NCBI GenBank assembly: GCA_951799425.1
Contig: OX637402.1
Span: 31,836,492 to 31,900,491, forward strand
Direction: 5' to 3'
Length of the DNA: 64,000 nt
Source of the DNA: Ilex aquifolium
Taxonomy: Eukaryota; Streptophyta; Magnoliopsida; Aquifoliales; Aquifoliaceae
In this document: piece after piece, positions 10,531 through 22,331 of the stretch
Position numbering within the stretch: the stretch's first letter is position 1
How the letters are laid out: each line of letters opens with the position of its first letter
Notes under the pieces: model-generated
What the model was told of the DNA's origin: nothing
The model's input: the letters and a program-made list of their open reading frames with translations, nothing else
The model's database searches: none
Made by a program: the position numbers and the translations under genes

Positions 10531-11897
10531 AACCCAGTTTCCTACTTCAACTTTTAGTCCAGTTTTGACCTACTTAGAAGTCAATTTATAAAATCTTTGT
10601 GAAATACACTTTTGTAATTCAGGGGATCTAGTTTCTTCTGTCAAAATTGCAGGTCAATTTAATGCCAAACTAAAAAATTATGGATAAATTACCAAGGCAA
10701 CATCTAGTTAGTCTCCTCTTAAATTATCCCAAAGATGCTTCCCAATATTCAAATCACTCCTAATACACCCTATATCTCCATTCTAAATCATTTATTATTC
10801 ATGTTACACATAATACACAATATGCATTATTTAAATACATGGGGGTTTATAATTTTGATTTAATTAAAGTATGGGGTGATATTCTGGGAGTGTCAAGGAG
10901 TTGTTTGGTAGTGATGTGGTGGCTCGTCGTGGTGTGTGGTGGTAGAACAGTGGCTTGAGGATTTGAAGAAGTTGAAAATTTGATATTTACAAAACCTTAA
11001 CTAAACATCGAATGGGGTAGTGTTTCTAGCTAATTTGGACCCAATGAATCCATTTTCAGCCTCGGAATTGAATTTAGAAATCGTTTGCGGGGTCAAATGG
11101 ACAGTTACAGGTCTATCCTTGTTTTGAAAATCAACTTACATAAAACAAACCTCATAAGAGAGCTGTTGGTTACAAATCTAGTCTAAAGGTAATATAATAG
11201 CATAACCCCAAAGATTTTAGGTATACAATAACGCTTACACCCCGAGAGATCGACTTACCGTTACAACCATTGGTAATTAGTGGATTCAATCACAATATCA
11301 ACCTGCACTGAATGGATACAAAGATTTAGAATTCATCAATCATCATCTCGGTCGGTTGGACCCAAGCCAACACCATGGTTTTACCTTGAAGCACATGGTT
11401 CAAAAGGCTTTCGGGTTTCATCCAACAGAAGGTTTTGGCTCTAGTTTGCATTGGGAATTTGTTTAACTGATCGCACAATTAAACTTTTACAATGGTGAAA
11501 AATGCCTCTTAAACATGCTAAAACACTCCATCAAAACCGTATTATGCACATGTTTAACATCTTCAACTAAAATCCTTGGAGAAAGCTAAATAAAATGTGA
11601 TCCACCAATAATTAGCATAATCAAATGATCAACTTGTCTCATCATATATACCAAATTAAATCTGTCAAAGAAAACAGTTATGCAGAAATTAATATTGATT
11701 CACTTAAGACATCAGAAAATGGAAATTAAATAGAACATCTAAACAATATCTTAATGTGCATGGTGAGAACTTCTATAAGGATCTTGGTCCTTTTCTAAGA
11801 GTATGGAGAGAGAGATGAAATGAAAAAATAAGAACAATTTGCAATTGTATTATTATTACTTAGTAGTAGCACTATGGAAAGCTTTTAGGAGTAGAGG
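10531..11897. other. Intergenic, 3' side of the MIR157 unit
   Basis: No coding gene, tRNA or clear transposon end is seen. The right part is the likely 3' end and downstream flank of the minus-strand MIR157 primary transcript. Confidence 0.45.
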
Positions 11898-12003
11898 GAC
11901 TGAGGGTGATGACATAAGAATAGAGAGCACAAAGAAGTGAGATGCATGCTCCATGCACCTTATCATCTGTGCTCTCTATCTTCTGTCAACAGCATCAACA
12001 CTG
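11898..12003 (-). ncRNA. MIR157: MIR157/156 hairpin, copy 1 (downstream)
   Basis: On the minus strand the 5' arm (11989 to 11969) carries TGACAGAAGATAGAGAGCAC preceded by T, the 21-nt mature miR157 sequence. After a loop of about 40 bases containing GGTGCATGGAGCATGCATC, the 3' arm (11930 to about 11909) reads GTGCTCTCTATTCTTATGTC and pairs with it, with one bulged U and one G-A mismatch. Guide on the 5' arm and a star starting GCTCTCTA are canonical for this family. miR156/157 represses SPL transcription factors and so delays the juvenile-to-adult phase change. The hairpin is a tandem duplicate of the one at 12208-12315 and probably shares its primary transcript. Confidence 0.93.
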
Positions 12004-12091
12004 TCTCCTCTGCCTGTTATAGATATATATATTGGTATAATCAACACTGTTACATTCACAAACACACACTCACACAGTGAGAGAGAAAGAA

Positions 12092-12112
12092 GGGGGGGGG
12101 GGGGGGGGGGGG
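12092..12112. repeat. Poly(G) run of 21 between the two MIR157 hairpins
   Basis: Twenty-one consecutive G on the plus strand, poly(C) in the primary miRNA. It sits in the spacer and does not enter either hairpin. Confidence 0.95.
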
Positions 12113-12207
12113 AGCTCTGAATGGTCCAACACTTTTCCCTGTAAGTGTATGTATGGTGATTCGTATATGGTAGTAATATTAGCTCCTCAAGTGTATGCTG
12201 TAGAATG

Positions 12208-12315
12208 AGGGGCTGAAGGTGATGACAGAAGAATAGAGAGCACAAAGAGTGAGATGCAGACTCCATGCACTTCATCTATCTGTGCTCTCTATCTTCTGTC
12301 AGCAGCATCACCAAT
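12208..12315 (-). ncRNA. MIR157: MIR157/156 hairpin, copy 2 (upstream)
   Basis: The minus-strand 5' arm (12301 to 12282) is TGACAGAAGATAGAGAGCAC, identical over 20 nt to copy 1 but preceded by C, so the mature form is most likely the 20-nt miR157d-like species. The 3' arm (12243 to 12221) reads GTGCTCTCTATTCTTCTGTC and pairs better than copy 1, with only the bulged U. Loop and lower-stem sequences (TGCATGGAGTCTGCATCTC) are clearly homologous to copy 1, giving a tandem duplication with a period near 310 bp. The TATA box at 12391-12400 lies just upstream, so this is the promoter-proximal hairpin of a bicistronic primary transcript. SPL messages are the expected targets. Confidence 0.93.
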
Positions 12316-12390
12316 GCCTCCTCCTCTCTTGCATGTATTAAACACTTAGAGAGCTCTAGTTTTTGGTGACCTATGGACTTCTAAATGCCT

Positions 12391-12400
12391 CTATTTATAG
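12391..12400 (-). promoter_or_regulatory. TATA box of the MIR157 primary transcript
   Basis: The minus strand reads CTATAAATAG about 90 bases upstream of the first hairpin. Transcription would begin near 12360, in keeping with known plant pri-miRNA promoters. Confidence 0.6.
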
Positions 12401-12904
12401 AGCAAAATCCGGGTGCCTTTTGGCCTCTGTTTAGAGTAGTTTTATTGGGATTTAAGAATTTAACCTAAAGTACAAACCTAATGATTTAACAGTGGACATT
12501 GTTTAATAATATTATTATAATTATAACTGTTGAATATTTTTAGTCAAACAATTTCACTTGTCACATCATTAAGTTAGAGTAGTAGTCTAAGTTTTTCGAT
12601 GTCAGTAATATTACTTCTTTGTTTATAAAATTATAATGTCGCCTTTTTTTCCCACGAGATGTGTGTATAAATCAGCGAGTAACAGCTTGAAAGTGTTTTT
12701 GGTGCAAAGCAAAACATGAAATAAGGTTTAAGTGGAAGTTATGGTTTTTACAATGGTTTGGCATGCAAGGCAATATCAAAAAAGACTTCATTAGAAATAA
12801 AAATGATTGATTTTTAAGTATAATGAATATTTCGGAGGACTAAACAATATTTGGAAAAGAAAAGTATGATATATTTTTCTTTCATATGTGACTATTTCCC
12901 ATAT

Positions 12905-12948
<44 letters not shown>

Positions 12949-14022
12949 CAATTAGGCATACATGCAAGTGGCCAGGAAGCATGGAGAAGAAAGGAGAGTT
13001 GAAGAATCCCCCATCACAAATGCCTTATCATATGTCCTCCACTCTCAATCCCATCATCTTCTTGTTGCTTTTTCTCCAAACAAAATGTGTATAGTCCATT
13101 CTTCACACTTGTCATCACCCCATAGCTTCGCCCTCATATTCTTCTCCCCATTTGGACCATCCTCATACTTGTTTTAGAATCTTGTCAAAAACGATGGAAG
13201 ATAGAATGAATTTAGACCAAACAATTCGATAGAATCATATCTCTAATCCTTTGAATTGAGAGTCGATCTTGAAAATCAATCTTTTCAAGAATAAAGATCA
13301 CTTTATATATCTTACGATTTGGATCGAATTTGAGTCGTAAGCAGTATATCACTCGAGCAATTATTGGAGGTAGTCAAACTTGCTTTCATTTTGTCAAGTA
13401 GGGTATCCATAAATGGAATCATAGCAAGTAGTCATATCGGGTATGTGTTAACATGCTCTCTTCTTATCTATCTGTCTACACTCTGAAATGACAGTGGCAG
13501 ATAAATCCTTGTCTTTTTATCCGTTTTGGTAACCTAGCCTTTTAGGGAAGCATGCCCTTTTTGGAAATCTTGGTAGCCATCTCCCAAGAACATGACCTTG
13601 ATCAATTTACTCTCATACATATGCTGGAGCATTTTTTTTTTTGGTAAGTATGCATGCAAATTATGAAAAGAATATATTTAGTGAATAAGACTCTCGATAT
13701 TAGGTTTGTGGGAGAATTGTTGGACGCAATTAATCTTATTTTTGTACACAAAAAAATTATTTTCGTTTCTCAAACTCATCATGTCTCAATTTATAGTAGA
13801 GTAACTTGACAATTCTGCTAAAAGTTATTATTATTGTTGGTGTTATTATTGTGTTGTGTCTTCTTGATATTATTCTAGGTCAATACAAAGATTTTAATGT
13901 AGCAATGGAAGGACAGCTACTTCACCTTGTGAATTTTAGTTCCAAGTACTTTAGTTTTTGTATGGGTGCATATATGAGTAATGGTATATGCACTAAATTT
14001 GTGCATTAAATGATGTGGCAAC
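12401..14022. other. MIR157 upstream region and intergenic DNA
   Basis: Contains a (GT)n(GA)n microsatellite at about 12905-12948. No coding gene is recognised; the open frames around 12790-13180 are low-complexity or unsupported. Confidence 0.5.
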
Positions 14023-14035
14023 ATCACATTCATTG

Positions 14036-14239
14036 AAACCTTAGGGGGTGGTTCAGTGGTTAGAAATTGACTTTTAATAATTTAGAGGTCTCATATTCAA
14101 TCCCTTCTTATACCCTCTAAAAGTCAGTTATCTTTGTCCTTTTAGGGGCATTCTCTAACTAAATTTAAACCACGATAGCCAACCGTTAAACTCGAGGCAG
14201 TAGTCGGTACAAACTTGTACACTCTGTAGCAAAAAAAAA
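14036..14239 (+). mobile_element. SINE with 13-bp target duplication
   Basis: About 204 bp. It begins near AAACCTTAGGGGGTGGTTCA with a tRNA-like A box (GTGGTTCAGTGGTTAG) and a weak B box (ATTCAATCCC). It ends CACTCTGTAGC plus poly(A). ATCACATTCATTG flanks it at 14023-14035 and 14240-14252. Other copies of its 3' end appear to be present at 21130-21180 (-) and 40600-40725 (+). Confidence 0.9.
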
Positions 14240-14252
14240 ATCACATTCATTG

Positions 14253-14986
14253 GATGTGTTGTGAGTGTCAATAAGACCCACCAATCTAATAATTCATATC
14301 ATTTAAAGTATAAATTTAGTAGACATAGTATTACTCTGCATACATATATAAGAATATTCATGTTTGAATTTGGATTTACCGGAAGCATCAAATTTGTTAG
14401 ATTGGGTTACCTTTATTCCTATGCTTCTGGATGCATGATCTGTTTTATTGGGTGCTTTAATTTGAGCTTGACAACTCTTAGCCCCTTTTTTTGACCGACC
14501 TCCCTTTTGTAGACCATGTGCACTTGCACTTGCACTTGCACTTGCACCCACACCCTTTTGCAGGGAGTGGGACACTCTTCCTTTGCGGCTAGCCAATTGA
14601 ATATATTTTAATTAAAATTATACAGCAATCACAAGAATCTAAGAAAATTAATAAATTTAAATTTAAAAATTATTAGACAGAATACAAATATTCGTATTCA
14701 AGTTTCATATACATTATATAAGCTTGATCAGAAAATCATAGAATTAATATAATTTAACAAATTTCCTCCACAAACTTCTTCAAATCTTTCTTCAAACCCA
14801 CTATAATCTTGATTGTCATCACTGACCCGACCCAAATCACATATGGTAACCTCAATAAAATAAATGACAATATTAATAATGCTCGCATTTGTATACGAAA
14901 TAAAAAGAAAAATCAATATCTAAATGACTAATAAAAACACAACAACCAAACAATGGAAAATTTAAAAAAAATTCTGAATATTTACG
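14253..14986. other. Intergenic with a (CTTGCA)n hexamer repeat
   Basis: A short hexanucleotide array lies at 14519-14547. Otherwise no gene or transposon end is seen. Confidence 0.5.
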
Positions 14987-15345
14987 CACTATAAGAAAAA
15001 AAAAGTTTTTGAGTCGATAATTTGCCGATGCAAATAGTCTATCTACCGATGTAAAAAATATTTGGGTCGGCAATCATACTATTTGAGTTGGTTAAGGGGA
15101 AGCAAATAATGGGTGATGTAAAAAGTTTAGCCGACGTAAAAAAGTATTAGTGTCAGGAAACAGCCGACGTAAAAAATGAGGCTAAAGATTGGTTTGTGTC
15201 AATTTTTTGCATTGGTCGCTATTGCTGAGGCAAAAAAAAAAAATACATTTTTGCGTCGGCAAAATGCCGATGCAAATAATGTATTTTACGCAAAGAGTCA
15301 TTTTTTTGCATCTGTAATTTACCGTCGCAAATAATCTTTTATATA
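14987..15345. mobile_element. CACTA (En/Spm) transposon end
   Basis: Starts with CACTATAAGAAAAA, the CACTA terminal inverted repeat. Many subterminal motifs of the type TTGCGTCGGCAA, GCCGATGCAAATA and GCCGACGTAAAA follow in both orientations, as expected for transposase-binding arrays. I found neither the opposite end nor transposase genes, so this is a fragment or a deleted copy. Confidence 0.8.
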
Positions 15346-16419
15346 TTTTTTGTCATTTTAAATATTCATCTTTTACTTCAACAATTTGTTGATGCAAATA
15401 CTCCCCTTACACATTTTTTTTTTATTTTTTTTTTAGATCTGAACGTGTGCATGCATATTTGTACACATTTTTTGTAGACTTTAACTGCAACTGAAAAAAA
15501 TATAACTAAACAACTAACAATTATAAACATGGATCATTCACAATTATGGATAAAAATATTTCAATATTCATAAAAAGAAAAAAATATTTACAAATACAAG
15601 ATAGCCGAAATTGTCATAAATGTAAAAAATTCAAAAAATACCTATCAAAATTATCAATACATGATTGAACAAAGAAAAAAAAATTGCTCTCTCCCAATCA
15701 CTAAATATTTTTGCATGATCCATTCTCTCATTTTCAGTTCCGTTTAGTTTCTCTATATGCATGATCCACTCTCTCGTCAATCCCTGTAAAAAAAATATAA
15801 ATTTTGTGATTATTATAGCCAATGTCAGAGGAATCCCTCCCCCCACAAACCTCTAGACACCACCTCGGTGCAACATTTAAACTAAGGCTACTACAAGTCC
15901 AGCAGCTATAAGAGCATGATCAAGCTTATGTACCTTACACCAGTGCAAGGTCCTTCGCATCAAGAGAACATGATTATCGCCACCAGATAATTCATCAAAG
16001 AGCAAATATTTTAAAAACTAGCTTTGAAAAAAATAAGAAAATAAAATCAAGCCAATGTTGTCCACAAGCAAGTTAACTAGAGCCAACGACAATTAAATGA
16101 GGAGGGCATTGTTTGGACATAAAATAAATAAATCTTATGAATATTCAATATATCGATATCTGAAAATCTGAATACACTAAGAAGATACCACGTGACAGAA
16201 ATTGAAGAAAGACAAAAGATCATCAGACACAGCCATGTTTAAAAAAAATAAATAAATAACTAGAGGTTCATACTCAAAAAAACAAAAATTAGAGGTTACT
16301 ATTTAGTAATTGTCAACGGAAGTAAAACCGTTGAAGACAATGGCTATAAAAGGGTATATAGAGGAGAAAATGAGAAACACATTTAAAACACCACAAGACT
16401 CACAATCTGAATATTTTTA
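15346..16419. other. Intergenic, possible interior of the CACTA remnant
   Basis: AT-rich, no coding gene recognised. May be internal CACTA DNA but has no motif that shows it. Confidence 0.4.
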
Positions 16420-16685
16420 AAAGTAATTTTAGATTAATTATAAGAAACAGTTACTATTGCAATCAATAATGTTCATTCAGTCTTTTCTGTAATCAAAATC
16501 TCTTCGATTGAATTAATAAATAAATTCTCTTTTATTAGTTCTCTGTATTGTGTGTATGTCCATTAAATTCATCCAAGGAAATCCTGAAATAAAGTATTTG
16601 AACTCTTTATAAACAATCGCTTAAAAACTATCTGTCGATTGAAAATTTTCCGTCAATCACAACAAATTTTGGAGTAACAGTAAAT
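16420..16685. repeat. Dispersed repeat, copy 1 (partner 39826-40090)
   Basis: About 260 bp related to 39826-40090 in the same orientation. Both contain TTCAGTCTTT, AATTCTCTTTTATTAGTT, TCCTGAAATAA and CTGTCGA followed by a CATCAAT/GTCAATCACAACAAA-like end. It may be the end of an LTR plus primer-binding region, but no full element is visible. Confidence 0.65.
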
Positions 16686-16903
16686 CATTAATTCTGTGCT
16701 CATGCTTATGAATTTTCTGTTTCATATCCTTGATTGTGTCTTGGAAAATTCTTCTGTACTTCGCAGCAAAAGCACCATTAATTGATTAATTGGTTGCAAA
16801 ATCCCACTAAATGATCTCATTGCTTAGGAAACACAACTATTCGTACTAATCCAACACATCAAAACCAAAGATCAAACACAGTTGAAAAATAGAGGTTAAA
16901 CCT

Positions 16904-17259
16904 CTAATCAATCTCTCGGAGAGACGGTGTACGGGCAGCAACATCCTCCACGGTGAACTTCCCTTTGGCCTTATCAGCAGCCTTTCCCTTCCCTTGGCCT
17001 TCCGATCAAGCAAAAGCCTTCCGGTCCTTATCAAGCTTGAGCTTAGTAACAACCACCTTGGAAGGATTGACATCCACATTCACCGTCGACCCATTTACCT
17101 TATCACGGGTGACCCGCTCGATGTGAATGACCATTTCTTGTGGTAAACCTGAACAATTTTGCCCTCCCGGCCCTTGTAGGTCCCACGCACCACCTGGACC
17201 TCATCTTTTCAGACCGGGATTGTCCGGACGTTGTACTTGTGCCTGAGGTCTGACGAGAG
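16904..17259 (-). pseudogene. 60S ribosomal protein L26 (uL24) pseudogene
   Basis: Read on the minus strand, a 5'-truncated copy of RPL26 is recognisable: [73 protein letters not shown], and the end GKFTVEDVAARTPSL followed by REID and TAG at 16904-16906. At least three frameshifts and a TGA after IPV break it. There are no introns and the first 40 or so residues are missing, so a retrocopy truncated at its 5' end is likely. Its intact parent is elsewhere. Confidence 0.9.
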
Positions 17260-18118
17260 GTGCAATAATAACTTCTATAGCTTTAGAATGTAAATTCATC
17301 AGCATCCTATAATAACTTCATTTTCTATCCAATGCAATGCATATACGAGTACTTAAAGAAGAGGTACTCCCTCCAGCCCATTGTAGCTAGTATAGTGAAG
17401 ATGATCCTAAGATAACAACTAAGAAGAATTTCGAAATCATCCCTTCATAGTCACCTCCCAGCCAACTCCAAATCATCTACATTTGAGCTGAAATCACATT
17501 TTGCGTATCCACAGAATTGGCAGGTTGTGTACTTGCACGTGACTCCTCCAACACCCGGAAAAAGGCGTAAGGTGCCCAACCTACAGTTAGAAATGGAAAA
17601 TGGCTCAACTGGGAGAAAATCAAAACAAAAACAAAACACACACAGGCACTATGATCTTTACAACTAAATTGTGTTCTCCATACAAAAATAATTTGATGCA
17701 TGCTTTACCTGTGGGGGCTACACGTATTATATAGAAGTAAATCTTTTTTCTTTTTTTTCATCTTGTTCACTTTTTCGGTACAAACAAAATCCTAAATTTC
17801 TTTCACATAACAATATAGCTAGCTACATTTAAGACGCGTAGCTGGTACAAGTGAAGATTGTAATAATAAATCTGAAATCTGATAAAGAATAATTTACATT
17901 CCAAGCGTAAACTAAGTAAACAAGTGAGTCTATCTCATCAAATTTGGTATTCCAAAAGCTGGCCATAAGTCAGCTGTATTCTTCTTGAAGCAAAAACCTT
18001 TTGCCAGTGACATATGCTGCCAATAGCATCAATAGTAGTACAAGTCTGTGATATGACTTCTATGACCGGAGAGTTTCAATATTCTGTTTAACAATTAAAA
18101 CAAAAATTATAAGAATAC
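17260..18118. other. Intergenic / 3' flank of the LPP pseudogene
   Basis: No recognisable gene. The expected last exon of the neighbouring phosphatase gene (minus strand) is not found here. Confidence 0.45.
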
Positions 18119-18802
18119 CGTCATGATGGTAGGGCGGTGGGAAAAACTGCAAATAGAATAATGTGGCCACCACTAGACCTGCAAAAAATAATTGCACTCA
18201 CTAAGTAGTTCCAATTAAGAATAGAAATAACAACTGATAAGAGAGCGAACCTAGGAGACCTCCAACACACACATCTTCCCAGTGATACATGTGGTCATCC
18301 ACTCGAGATATTCCAACAACAGATGCGACAAGTAGAGGAAGCAAAACAGTGCATAGTTTAGCAACATGGCCTTGACGGTCAAATACTTTCGGTAATAGAA
18401 TTCATACACATCTCTTATATGAAGATAAAAGAGAACAAAAATGGCTATCGGCAACAAAACTGCATACATCTAGTTAGGCAAATACAAAATAAAAATAATA
18501 ATAGTCAGAAAGCCCATCAGTTACACTACTCCTATGGAAATAACTGCGGTTTTGTTTACAAATAATGGGGAAAAGTCGCTCACTGGGACGACCCATAGAG
18601 AAATGGTGTTATCTTTCAAGGGATACTTGAGATCAGTCATCATATCTTTCCCAACAAAGCGGCAAAAGGGATCGATAACATTTAGAACGACTTCTATCAT
18701 GACAAGAAGCGCCAATATCAGCCAATCATGCATGTGTGTCCTTGCCAATGTCACACCATGGGACCTCACAGTATGTGGTGACCCAAGATGGACTTCCCTC
18801 AT
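18119..18802 (-). pseudogene. Lipid phosphate phosphatase (PAP2 family) with catalytic core deleted
   Basis: Three exons on the minus strand resemble Arabidopsis LPP2/LPP3. Exon 1 (18802-18584) gives [30 protein letters not shown] and the first membrane helix. Exon 2 (18469-18251, after an AG acceptor) gives MYAVLLPIAIFVLFY and [10 protein letters not shown], then jumps directly, with a frame change, to [11 protein letters not shown] and [19 protein letters not shown]. Exon 3 (18178-18119) gives VVATLFYLQFFPPPYHHD. The stretch that should hold KxxxxxxRP and the SGH phosphatase motif is absent; only the third motif (SRxxxxxxHxxxxD-like) remains. The introns are kept, so this is a duplicated gene with an internal deletion. 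It cannot dephosphorylate phosphatidic acid. It could still be transcribed. Confidence 0.85.
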
Positions 18803-21727
18803 TGTACTGTGCTAAAGAATCATACACGCCACAATAAGGCTTGAGTAATTAAGAAACAAAACTGTAAGTAACTCTCCAAGAATACACTACGCCGCTAAAA
18901 AAGACTGCAAAGGTCAAAATAGAACACTCCAATTTCCATTAATAAATGAGATAACATCTATGCAAATAGTAATTGTTGTCACTGATGGTATAATGCAATT
19001 ACAGTTAACATTTTGGAACACCCATATTGAATAAAAAGATGATAATCCCAAAATAAAGGGATTTGAAGCCACAACCATTGTAGCATACTTTGTTAAATTA
19101 ACCGTAAGGTATGAGAGGGGTCAGGGGTCCATAATTCATTGATAGCAATCTGAACGGAAAAGGAATTTGACTTTTTGCCCTAGTGAATGCTAGGGAGAAA
19201 CAAACAACAAGAAAAACAATATTCGGCTTCTTGTCAATAGGTGGATTCAGAAAAAATGATGCTGCTGCTGATGAGGATATTGCCAACTATAATAAAAACA
19301 ATGTGTTCCTAAATGTTACAAATAGTACGAGTGACACGAACAACAGGAATGTTAACGAATGAGAAGGTCTGAAAATAGCATTGCAAACAAATTAGAGAAA
19401 TAATACAGATGAAAATACTAGACAATGCAACAAATAAGCATGATAGAATGAGAAGAAGATAAAAGAGGGTTCAAGAACTAGGAGAGGAATCATACACATA
19501 CAACAGATGATGCTCCCGTAAATGGTTAGCTGGACATAAATTTGTCTAGTCTCGCATGTTATAGACCCTTCAAGTACGAAGGGATCCCTGAACTACTCTA
19601 AAATGCATGATTATTTCAGCAAGACCCAGAAACTAAATTGAAATATCATTGCTCTTTTTTGGGAGTTGACAATTTCCTCATTAATGTTATTTACTTTAGC
19701 TGGGTATCAAAAATGCTAGTCTATATCTTTAACCAAGTCACAGCCAGTAATTTGGTAATGATACAGCCTACATGTGAACTACTGTTGAAATGCCGAATTA
19801 GATGCGGAAAAGACAATCAAGTTAACTCAGAAGTCAGAGCACATCATGGCTAAACCCAAGGGACAATTGATACTCGAATGCCTCATATACAGCAGCAATA
19901 AGCAGGATAGAATATTCAGTCCCCAAACAATATATATGAGACCAAAGATCCATAAACACTCTTATGCATATGAAAATAAACCATTATTGGAATTGGTTGA
20001 GTACTACCGTGTCATATAAATTAAAACCTCAAATGGAAACTTGACTATGCAATGATAGTTGAGATATATTACATTTATTTAAACTTCTTTGACCAACTAT
20101 TCACTGTAAGTTGCAAGCTCTTACTACTTTTTCTCATCTATAAGTGACTAATGATCGCTCAGTACATTATAGCAGGAAAAAAAATCTGGAAGCCCAAATA
20201 TCAAAGAAATATACCTCTTGGTTCTTGTAATTGATCAATGGAAAGTAGAGCAGTGAAAACCTAGTTGCAGAAATCTCCAGCCTCTGGCTTGACAAAACCT
20301 ACATGAACCCCAAGAATCAATCTTCAGTTGAAGAAATGCTGAACCCCATAACTCATTGGGTAGACCTCAAAGGAAACCTTAAGCAGTACTTATGACAAAT
20401 AAAATTTTGAAGTCTTTTGATAATTACAATCTCAAAACTTCATTTTAGTCTTTACAGTAACTCTAGCAAGAAAGCACATTTTCCCTCGGTGTCTACGGTA
20501 AATATGACAAGTGACAACCACGAATCCCTAGAAAAGACCTATATAACCTCAAAATTATATCTCATGCAAAATCATATCTAAATAACAGTTTGAGAATTTC
20601 AAAAAATCCTCAAAATTTTCTTCTAAAATAGTGTACATAAAATAAACACAACTTCACAAATGCAACTTGATTGCCCCCCCCCCCCCCATGTGGAACTTAC
20701 AAAAATACAACCTTTAAAACCAAAAAAAGGTGGAAAATGGTCAACAGCTAACATATCCGAACTATTGTACTTCCTATAACACCATCACAAACACAATAGA
20801 GTTTCAAAAGATCATAGTCAAAGTTCATTGAGAATCTAGTTAGCCTCACAATTCGAGATCTTTTATACTAAAAAGCTAATGGGTGCTCAATAATTAAGAG
20901 TTCACCCCTCAATATTTGGTTACATCTTTAATCATGCATCAATGTCCCCGAAACATAACAATCACAAATCAGATTAAGCTCAACAAATCCCACAACAATA
21001 TAAGGTTAAAGTCCCCATAAACAGAAAATTCACAATTAAAAGATAAAATAAAACCCTAAACATTGATCTGAAAAACACTAAACTTCACTGGAGAAGTTTT
21101 CCAATGGGCAAAAATTTATTAACCTTTTTTTTTTTTGCTACAGGATCAAGGGTGGCTAGTTCTTAGGGGGTGTGAAAAGTATCAAACCTGATCTAAATCC
21201 ACAACAAAAACCAAAAACCACAGCAAAAAAGAAAACCAAAAACAATTCAACATTAAATCCAAACACCCTAATCCACAGCAAAAACAAAAAAAAAAAACAA
21301 AGCAATTCAACATTAAATCCAAATCCAAACATAGAATTTCAAATCAAAAAGGAAAATTGTTACCCATAACAAAACCGTAAACCTAGATCTCAATAAATGA
21401 ATTTAAACACATCCATTCAAATTCAAATTTCATTTCAAAACCACATATCGTTTAAACACAATCACATACATTCATAAACACCTACATAGAGACACAAACA
21501 TGGAGAGAGAAAATAAAGGGAAATGGTGTAGAGAGTGAGCACTTCTGGGAGAAACGACATAATCTAAAGACGCCACAACACAGGCTGGTAAGGGCCGAGA
21601 CTCTAGGGCTACCCCTTTCTCTTATCCCCCAAGTTCCACCACCTCTTCTGTATCTGTATTCATTTTTTCAATCGATTAATTTAGTCCAATTAAGCCAAAG
21701 TTATTGGTCAATTTCCGAAATTCGAGA
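18803..21727. other. Upstream region of the LPP pseudogene
   Basis: Probable 5' untranslated exons, introns and promoter of the minus-strand phosphatase locus, but no exon can be assigned firmly. A 12-base poly(C) is near 20676. A minus-strand SINE 3' end (GCTACAGG complement plus poly(A)) lies at about 21130-21180. No other coding gene is seen. Confidence 0.4.
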
Positions 21728-21767
21728 ATTATCGACAACCGAAGTCTTGTGCGACCAGACTGTAAAA

Positions 21768-22110
21768 GTAAGTGAGTGTGTGTGTGAAATTGGGTGGGTG
21801 GATGGGTGCGATAAATTTGCATGTGTGTGTGTGTGTGTGTGTGTGTGCAGGGGTGTGTATGGGTGTGAGTGTGAAGTTAAGTGGTGGGTCTTTGAGAAAA
21901 TAGATGGATGTGTGGGGCTGTGTGCGTCGGTATGTGTATGTGCGCAAGGATGTGTGGGTGCTTGTGCTCAGGGTGTGTGCACACGCAGGGGGGGGGGGGG
22001 GGGGGGGGGGGAGAAGAGGGAAGAAGAGTGGGGTGCGTGCTGTGTGCACAGAATGTTTTGTGTTTGTCGGAGTGGATGGGTGAGAGACGAACCTGAGTCG
22101 CTGGAGATCG
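21768..22110. repeat. GT-rich, strand-asymmetric tract with G24
   Basis: The plus strand is almost purely G/T with many TGTG and GGGTG words, a (GT)n near 21822-21848 and 24 consecutive G at 21988-22011. Frames open on both strands here are low-complexity artefacts. Z-DNA and G-quadruplex potential is evident from composition. Confidence 0.85.
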
Positions 22111-22331
22111 CCGGAGTTGGAACTGGGTCGTCGTAAAAAAGAAAGGGAGGAGAGAATTCGGTGAGACAGATAATAGAAATAAGGGGAGAGAGAAAGAGAG
22201 AGAGAATGGACGCCGTTGAAGGTGAGGGAGAAAAATGTTTCTGCATAGAAGAACAAAAGATCTTGATATGCACCTCTCTGCATGTTGGAGTGTTGCTTTG
22301 AAGTGTTCGCCAAAGCAATACAAAAAAAAAA

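Noticed and set aside
11976-12275. 99-codon minus-strand frame
   Set aside because: It runs across the MIR157 hairpins and the poly(G) tract; the hairpins explain the sequence better.
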